From positions 1 to 11,534 of the forward strand of contig JAFVZE010000159.1 in assembly GCA_017508315.1 (NCBI GenBank): a stretch of 11,534 bases of DNA. Direction: 5' to 3'. Positions 7,586 through 11,534 of this stretch are shown piece after piece. A program made the position numbers and the translations under genes. Origin of the DNA: Kiritimatiellia bacterium. Lineage in GTDB: Bacteria; Verrucomicrobiota; Kiritimatiellia; RFP12; UBA1067. The notes beneath the pieces are model-generated. The model searched no databases, was not told the DNA's origin, and was given only the letters and a program-made list of their open reading frames with translations. Within the stretch, counting starts at the first letter, position 1, and every line of letters starts with the position of its first letter.

Positions 7586-7592
7586 CCCTCTC
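7586..7592 (-). promoter_or_regulatory. Ribosome binding site fixing the GTG start of the TolC-like gene
   Basis: On the minus strand GAGAGGG lies seven bases before GTG at 7578, within the 22-base gap after the serine hydrolase stop codon. No ATG is available in frame nearby, so this site supports the GTG start. Confidence 0.6.
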
Positions 7593-7600
7593 TGCAGATT

Positions 7601-8731
7601 TCAGTTTTTAAACACGACAGGAGGAGTCCCTTGAACCTTGTCGCAGGCCTGATGCCAGTCGCGCTTCAGTTCGAAAAACGCCTTTCCGGCCTTGTTCTCG
7701 GTCTGTATGAAGAAGACCCGGCAGTGCCCGGTGCGCAGATTCGCGCGCTGATCGGTCCGCATGGCCCCCTCGTGACCGAACCAGTCGCCGTAAAGCCAGC
7801 TTCCGACGGTATACGGATTCGGAAGCGCGCAAGGAGTCTGCTTGACCGCGAATATCGTATCGAAGGTTTTGCGGGAAATGATCCTCCTGCCCTTCCGCTC
7901 GCCGTGATGCGCGAGCATCTGCGAAAATTTGACCATGTCGCGGGGAGTCGAAAAAAGCCCGCCTGAAGCGGCCGGATGTATTTTCGCCTTTTTCGGGAAA
8001 ACAAGCTGTTTGGCGCAACCGTCGGATGCCGGGCGCAAGGGCTTGTCGTCGGAGGTGTAAGCCTTGACCAGACGCTTGAGCTGTTCTTCATCCGGGGTGA
8101 AAGTCGTATCTTTCATCCCGAGCGGGTCAAGTATCTTCAGTTTAAGATACCGCTCGTAGGGCATTCCCACGGCGATCTCCAGACACGCCGCGGCGGAGCA
8201 GATCCAGGAATTGCCGTAGCGGAACACCTCTCCCGGCTCCGCCTTCAGTTTCGTGGCGGCAAGTCTACGCGCCACCTCGCGCAGCGTAATGTCGCGGTCG
8301 ACCACCCCCAAGCCCTGATCGAAACCGCTGACATGGGACATAAGATCGCGCACCGTCAGCGGACGCTTCGGTTTTGAACCGTCCTCTTTCCTGACATCCG
8401 CGAATTCGGGAAGATACTTCGAAACCTCGTCGTCGAGCGACATCTTCCCCTCGTCGATCGCGCACATTATCGCCGCGCCGGTGAATGTCTTGGTCATGGA
8501 GAAAACCGCAAAAAGGGTATCCGGCGACATCGGCACCCTGTTCTCCATGTCCGCCCAGCCGACGCAGTCGAACTTCTCGTTGCAGTCGCGGTCGCTCATC
8601 ACGCTGACCGCCCCGGCGATCCGTCCGGAATCGACATAACCGCCCAAAACGTCGCGCACGGCATCGTCGTCCGCCCGGCAGAATCCGGCGGCGACAAAGA
8701 TCACCGCCACCGCAGAGATTGTTTTTTTCAT
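7601..8731 (-). CDS. Secreted serine hydrolase, beta-lactamase class C / EstB-like
   Basis: A 376-residue protein of the serine beta-lactamase-like superfamily (class C beta-lactamases, DD-peptidases, EstB-type esterases). Residues 1-20 are a Sec signal peptide ending in CRA, so it acts outside the cytoplasm. The catalytic set is visible: Ser78 and Lys81 in FSMTK, Tyr172-Gly-Asn174 in RYGNSW, and His320-Glu-Gly in the position of the KTG box. His in place of Lys is common in the esterase-like members, so an esterase, amidase or peptidase is as likely as a beta-lactamase. TVRDLMSHVSGF (126-137) and PLGMKDTTF are further family signatures. ATG 8731 is chosen for the signal peptide; longer in-frame starts run back into ilvD and give unrelated sequence. 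There is no Shine-Dalgarno, and the promoter lies only eight bases upstream, so a leaderless mRNA is expected. It is the first gene of the efflux operon. Confidence 0.88.
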   Translation of the reverse strand: MKKTISAVAVIFVAAGFCRADDDAVRDVLGGYVDSGRIAGAVSVMSDRDCNEKFDCVGWADMENRVPMSPDTLFAVFSMTKTFTGAAIMCAIDEGKMSLDDEVSKYLPEFADVRKEDGSKPKRPLTVRDLMSHVSGFDQGLGVVDRDITLREVARRLAATKLKAEPGEVFRYGNSWICSAAACLEIAVGMPYERYLKLKILDPLGMKDTTFTPDEEQLKRLVKAYTSDDKPLRPASDGCAKQLVFPKKAKIHPAASGGLFSTPRDMVKFSQMLAHHGERKGRRIISRKTFDTIFAVKQTPCALPNPYTVGSWLYGDWFGHEGAMRTDQRANLRTGHCRVFFIQTENKAGKAFFELKRDWHQACDKVQGTPPVVFKN

Positions 8732-8739
8732 AGGCGACA

Positions 8740-8769
8740 ATGATATCAAACGGCTATTGCGACTGTCAA
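8740..8769 (-). promoter_or_regulatory. Sigma70-like promoter of the serine hydrolase-efflux operon, predicted leaderless
   Basis: On the minus strand a perfect -35, TTGACA (8764-8769), is followed after 18 bases by TATCAT (8740-8745). Only eight bases separate the -10 from the ATG at 8731, so transcription should begin at or within about three bases of the start codon. The -10 overlaps palindrome TGATATCA (8741-8748). The 10-bp stretch AATGATATCA (plus strand, 8739-8748) is identical to 1963-1972 at the GH31 promoter. Confidence 0.65.
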
Positions 8770-8772
8770 GCG

Positions 8773-8814
8773 GGACGGCTCGCACCGCCCTCGTCTCCGC
8801 CATCGTAAAGGCGG
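8773..8814 (-). terminator. Tandem short hairpins after ilvD, weak terminator candidate
   Basis: Immediately after the ilvD stop, minus-strand CCGCC (8814-8810) pairs with GGCGG (8801-8797) across eight bases. A second stem, GGGCGG (8790-8785) with CCGTCC (8778-8773, one G-U pair), has a six-base loop. Neither is followed by a U-tract, so they are not classical intrinsic terminators. Their place between the ilvD stop and the next promoter is the main support. Confidence 0.25.
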
Positions 8815-10494
8815 TCACTGCTTGAGCGACGCGCCGGTCGAGGCGTTGCCCACGAACGCGGCGTAGCGGCCGAGCCAGCCGTCTTTGATGCGCGGCGCCC
8901 ACTTCTTCGCCCTCTTCGCGCGCGCTGCGATCTCCGTTTTGGAAAGCTTCGCGTTGATCGCGCGATTCGGAATGTCGATCGTGATTTCATCGCCGTTCTT
9001 CAAAAGTCCGATAAGCCCGCCCTCGGCCGCTTCCGGCGAGACGTGGCCGACGCAGGCGCCGTGGGTGGCGCCGGAAAAGCGGCCGTCGGTGATGAGCGCG
9101 ACCGATTCGCCGAGCCCCGCGCCGATTATGTAGGACGTGGGCGCGAGCATCTCCTGCATGCCGGGGCCGCCCTTCGGCCCTTCGTAGCGGATGACCACCA
9201 CGTGCCCGGGTTTCACCCTGCCGCCGAGAATCCCCTCGCAGGCCTCTTCCTGACTGTCGAAGCAGATGGCCTTGCCGGTGAACTTCATCATCGAAGGCGC
9301 CACGCCGCCCTTCTTGACGACGCTGCCGCGTTCGGCGAGATTGCCCCACAGCACCGCAAGGCCGCCGTCCTGCGAATAGGCGTTTGGCACGGTGCGGATC
9401 ACATCATCGTCGGCGATCTTCGCCGCGCGGATCTGCGCGCCCAGAGTCTTGCCGGAGACCGTTTTGCAGTTCAGATGCAGGAACGGGCGCTTCGCCCCGG
9501 CCGAAAGGCGTTTCAGGATGGCCATGATGCCGCCGGCGCGGTCCACGTCGGCGACGTGGTAGTGGCCGCTCGGCGCCACCTTGCAGAGATAGGGAGTCGC
9601 CGCGGAAATCTCGTTCATGCGCTTGAGGCTGTATTCGACGCCGGCTTCGCGGGCGATGGCGAGCGTATGCAGAACGGTGTTGGTCGAGCCGCCCATCGCC
9701 ATATCGAGCGAGAGCGCGTTGTCGAGCGAGTCGCGACTTACAAGCTCGCGCGGCTTCGGGCCGCCCGTCTTCGCCATCTTGACGGCGCGGCGCGCCGCTT
9801 CGCGGTAGAGTTCCCTGCGCTTGGGATCGACGGCGAGCACCGTGCCGTTGCCGGGCAGCGCCAGGCCGAGCGCCTCGTAGAGACAATTCATGGAATTGGC
9901 GGTGAACATCCCCGAGCAGCTGCCGCAGCCGGGACACGACGTCTCCTCTACGCGCTCTAAGTCCTTGGCCGACATCTTGCCGGCGTTCTCCGCGCCGACC
10001 GCCTCGAAGACGGTGTTGAGGTCGGAATCCTTGCCGGTCAACGGATGTCTGCCCGGCGCCATCGGTCCGCCGGAGGCGAAAATCGTGGGGATGTTGACGC
10101 GAAGCGCGCCGATGAGCATCCCCGGGACGATCTTGTCGCAGTTCGGGACACAGATCATCGCGTCGAAGCAGTGGGCGCGGGCGATCGATTCGACGCTGTC
10201 GGCGATAAGCTCGCGGCTCGGCAGCGAGAATTTCATCCCCGAGTGGGCCATGGCGATTCCGTCGCAGACGGCGATGGTGTTGAACTCCATCGGAACGCCG
10301 CCGGCTTCGATCACGCACTGTTTGAGAAATTCGCCGACCTTGTTGAGGTGGCAGTGGCCGGGCACGAAACTTTCGTAGCTGTTGCAGATGCCGATGAACG
10401 GCTTTTTCATATCCTCGCGCTTCATGCCGCAGGCGAAGAGGAGACTACGGTGAGGTGCGCGTTCCTTGCCTTTTTTGATCTGGTCGCTGGTCAT
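8815..10494 (-). CDS. ilvD: Dihydroxy-acid dehydratase
   Basis: A 559-residue enzyme that dehydrates 2,3-dihydroxy-isovalerate and 2,3-dihydroxy-3-methylvalerate to the 2-keto acids, the third common step of valine and isoleucine synthesis, in the cytoplasm. The IlvD/Edd family is unmistakable: PNCDKIVPGM with iron-sulfur ligand Cys119, SCPGCGSCSGMFTANSMN (186-203) with Cys190, MGGSTNTVLH (267-276), and TDGRFSGATHGACVGHVSPEAAEGG (469-493) with the active-site Ser474. The segment PGHCHL (45-50) resembles the PGHxHL form of E. coli-type enzymes rather than the PCNxHL form of [2Fe-2S] enzymes, although it carries an extra Cys48. The ATG overlaps the plsY stop by four bases, and AGGAAA precedes it by six bases. 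No other ilv or leu gene is adjacent. Confidence 0.97.
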   Translation of the reverse strand: MTSDQIKKGKERAPHRSLLFACGMKREDMKKPFIGICNSYESFVPGHCHLNKVGEFLKQCVIEAGGVPMEFNTIAVCDGIAMAHSGMKFSLPSRELIADSVESIARAHCFDAMICVPNCDKIVPGMLIGALRVNIPTIFASGGPMAPGRHPLTGKDSDLNTVFEAVGAENAGKMSAKDLERVEETSCPGCGSCSGMFTANSMNCLYEALGLALPGNGTVLAVDPKRRELYREAARRAVKMAKTGGPKPRELVSRDSLDNALSLDMAMGGSTNTVLHTLAIAREAGVEYSLKRMNEISAATPYLCKVAPSGHYHVADVDRAGGIMAILKRLSAGAKRPFLHLNCKTVSGKTLGAQIRAAKIADDDVIRTVPNAYSQDGGLAVLWGNLAERGSVVKKGGVAPSMMKFTGKAICFDSQEEACEGILGGRVKPGHVVVIRYEGPKGGPGMQEMLAPTSYIIGAGLGESVALITDGRFSGATHGACVGHVSPEAAEGGLIGLLKNGDEITIDIPNRAINAKLSKTEIAARAKRAKKWAPRIKDGWLGRYAAFVGNASTGASLKQ

Positions 10495-11108
10495 TTCGAA
10501 TTTCCTTTCCTGAAGAAGTATATTTTGTTCTCGGTGCCTTTCAAAAGCCGCGAGATGTTGGACTTGTGTTTGACGACGACGAAAATGCCGATAAGCGAAA
10601 CGATGATTTTAACCGCAAGCAACGCCGGACAGAACCATATCGAAACGGCGAGGAACGTCGCCGCGCCACAGCTGCCGAGCGAAATGTAGTTGGTCGAAGC
10701 GAAAAGCGCGATAAAGACGAGAAACGCGATGCCGACGAGACCTGGTATGAGAGCGACAAGCATGCCGAAAGCGGTCGCCACGCCCTTGCCGCCGCGGAAT
10801 TTCATGAAGACGGTCAGCGTATGTCCGATCACGCAGCTCAAACCGACCGCGATCGGCAGCCATTCCGCGCCGGCGGCGAAAGTTTTCGCGGCGAACGTCG
10901 GCAGAAAGCCCTTCAGAAAGTCGCAGAGAAACGCCAGAAGCCCCCACTTTTTGCCGACCGTGCGGAATACGTTGGTCGCCCCGATATTCTTCGAGCCGAC
11001 CGTGCGCACGTCGACGCCGCGCATTTTCCCTATGAGAAAACCGAACGGAACCGAGCCGACAAGATAAGCGCCGAGAAGCCAGACGACAAATATCAGCGTG
11101 TTTTCCAT
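10491..11108 (-). CDS. plsY: Acyl-phosphate:glycerol-3-phosphate acyltransferase PlsY
   Basis: A 205-residue integral inner-membrane enzyme that moves an acyl group from acyl-phosphate to glycerol-3-phosphate, making lysophosphatidic acid, the first step of phospholipid synthesis. All family motifs are present: GSVPFG (18-23), GSKNIGATNV (38-47), KFRGGKGVAT (103-112) and HKSNISRLLKGTE (181-193). About five or six hydrophobic segments can be seen (for example 4-24, 56-76, 84-102, 113-138, 146-180). The length is normal. ATG 11108 is chosen because homology starts there and AGGA lies nine bases upstream; it overlaps the stop of the glycosyltransferase gene by one base (TAATG). It overlaps ilvD by four bases downstream, so the three genes are probably translated in concert. 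Confidence 0.95.
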   Translation of the reverse strand: MENTLIFVVWLLGAYLVGSVPFGFLIGKMRGVDVRTVGSKNIGATNVFRTVGKKWGLLAFLCDFLKGFLPTFAAKTFAAGAEWLPIAVGLSCVIGHTLTVFMKFRGGKGVATAFGMLVALIPGLVGIAFLVFIALFASTNYISLGSCGAATFLAVSIWFCPALLAVKIIVSLIGIFVVVKHKSNISRLLKGTENKIYFFRKGNSK

Positions 11109-11534
11109 TATGCGTGATCCTTTCCTATGTATTCGCACGGGGCTTTTTTCGCGCAAAGCCCCTCGATGAAGCGCACGCCGTAGACGACATGCGTCAAAAA
11201 CACCCCGACGGCCGTGAGAAGCCATGTCAGAGGATTGAAAGAAAACGTCGTGAGAACGACCAGCGCCGCGTACAGCGCGTAGAGCGGCCAGAGCCACCAG
11301 ATGAACGCGAGCCCCGCGACGAACGCCGAGGGCACGAAATACGAAAACCTGGCGGAGTTCGACGGAAAGCGCTTGACGAAATAGCCGCGGTGGAACGCAT
11401 AGCGGCCGAGCTGCCTGAGATGCGGCGCGAACAGGGCGCGGCGGTGATGATAGACGATGACCCAGGGGTCGTAGACTATGCGCAGCCCCGAATCGACGAT
11501 ATCCTTGCAGAGAAGCGTATCTTCTCCCGGCCAG
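11108..11534 (-). CDS. Family 2 glycosyltransferase, membrane-anchored, C-terminal part only
   Basis: The last 141 residues are visible; the N-terminus lies beyond the right edge (the first full codon is at 11533). The fragment opens with WPGEDTLLC, matching the conserved ED segment that holds the catalytic base in GT2 enzymes. It continues with RIVYDPWVIVYHHRRALFA and HLRQLGRYAFHRGYFVKRFP, a usual pattern in GT2 transferases acting on envelope polysaccharide or lipid-linked sugars. Two or three hydrophobic helices follow (SAFVAGLAFIWWLWPLYALY, then LTTF and PLTWLLTAVGVFLTHVVYG), anchoring it in the inner membrane. The stop overlaps the plsY ATG by one base. Donor and acceptor cannot be inferred from this part. 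Confidence 0.8.
   Translation of the reverse strand, partial: WPGEDTLLCKDIVDSGLRIVYDPWVIVYHHRRALFAPHLRQLGRYAFHRGYFVKRFPSNSARFSYFVPSAFVAGLAFIWWLWPLYALYAALVVLTTFSFNPLTWLLTAVGVFLTHVVYGVRFIEGLCAKKAPCEYIGKDHA

Noticed and set aside
6121..7611. A 496-codon open frame on the plus strand, opposite the TolC-like gene
   Set aside because: It is Arg/His-rich with no domain pattern and mirrors the well-supported TolC-family gene. Long antisense frames are expected in GC-rich DNA with this codon use.
8732..8902. Longer serine hydrolase beginning inside the 3' end of ilvD
   Set aside because: The extension is Arg-rich with no homology, would bury the signal peptide and would run through the promoter.
9043..9960. 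A 305-codon open frame on the plus strand opposite ilvD
   Set aside because: Shadow of a highly conserved housekeeping gene; no motif and no plausible start region.

Overview
This is a GC-rich bacterial window with tightly packed genes. Both secreted enzymes have Sec signal peptides, and two envelope proteins have lipoboxes. Several genes have GGAGG-like ribosome sites, and the envelope is clearly diderm because a TolC-type outer-membrane factor is present. Secreted polysaccharide-degrading enzymes (a GH31 glycosidase and a heparinase II/III-type lyase) without an obvious SusC/SusD pair would suit a heterotroph of the Planctomycetota/Verrucomicrobiota/Lentisphaerota group. That placement is inference and is not proven by any marker gene here.

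Layout, left to right. (1) 1-1875, minus strand: a secreted GH31 glycoside hydrolase whose C-terminus runs off the left edge. (2) 1876-2151: a divergent regulatory region. It holds a sigma70-like promoter and a nested RNA hairpin for the GH31 gene, a nine-C tract, and an extended -10 promoter inside an inverted repeat for the rightward gene. (3) 2152-4062, plus strand: a secreted heparinase II/III-family polysaccharide lyase. (4) 8731 down to 4152, minus strand: a four-gene operon of serine hydrolase (beta-lactamase/esterase fold), TolC-like outer-membrane factor, MacA-like adaptor lipoprotein and MacB/LolD-type ABC ATPase. It is driven by a promoter so close to the first ATG that the mRNA should be leaderless. 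No permease gene follows the ATPase. (5) 11534 down to 8815, minus strand: an overlapping three-gene run of family 2 glycosyltransferase (N-terminus outside the window), plsY and ilvD.

How the genes may work together. The divergent GH31 and lyase genes look like a small polysaccharide-utilisation unit. The operon in (4) looks like a MacAB-TolC-style export system with its own secreted hydrolase, but its inner-membrane permease must come from elsewhere. The run in (5) joins envelope glycosylation, phospholipid synthesis and branched-chain amino-acid synthesis, and looks like housekeeping.

The most noteworthy signals are regulatory. Two distant minus-strand promoters (GH31 and the serine hydrolase operon) have the same TTGAC(G/A)-N18-TATCAT layout and share an identical 10-bp stretch at the -10. 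One of them predicts a leaderless transcript and the other a leader filled by a 50-nt nested hairpin. I found no CRISPR array, tRNA, rRNA or insertion sequence, and no clearly undescribed defence or mobile system.
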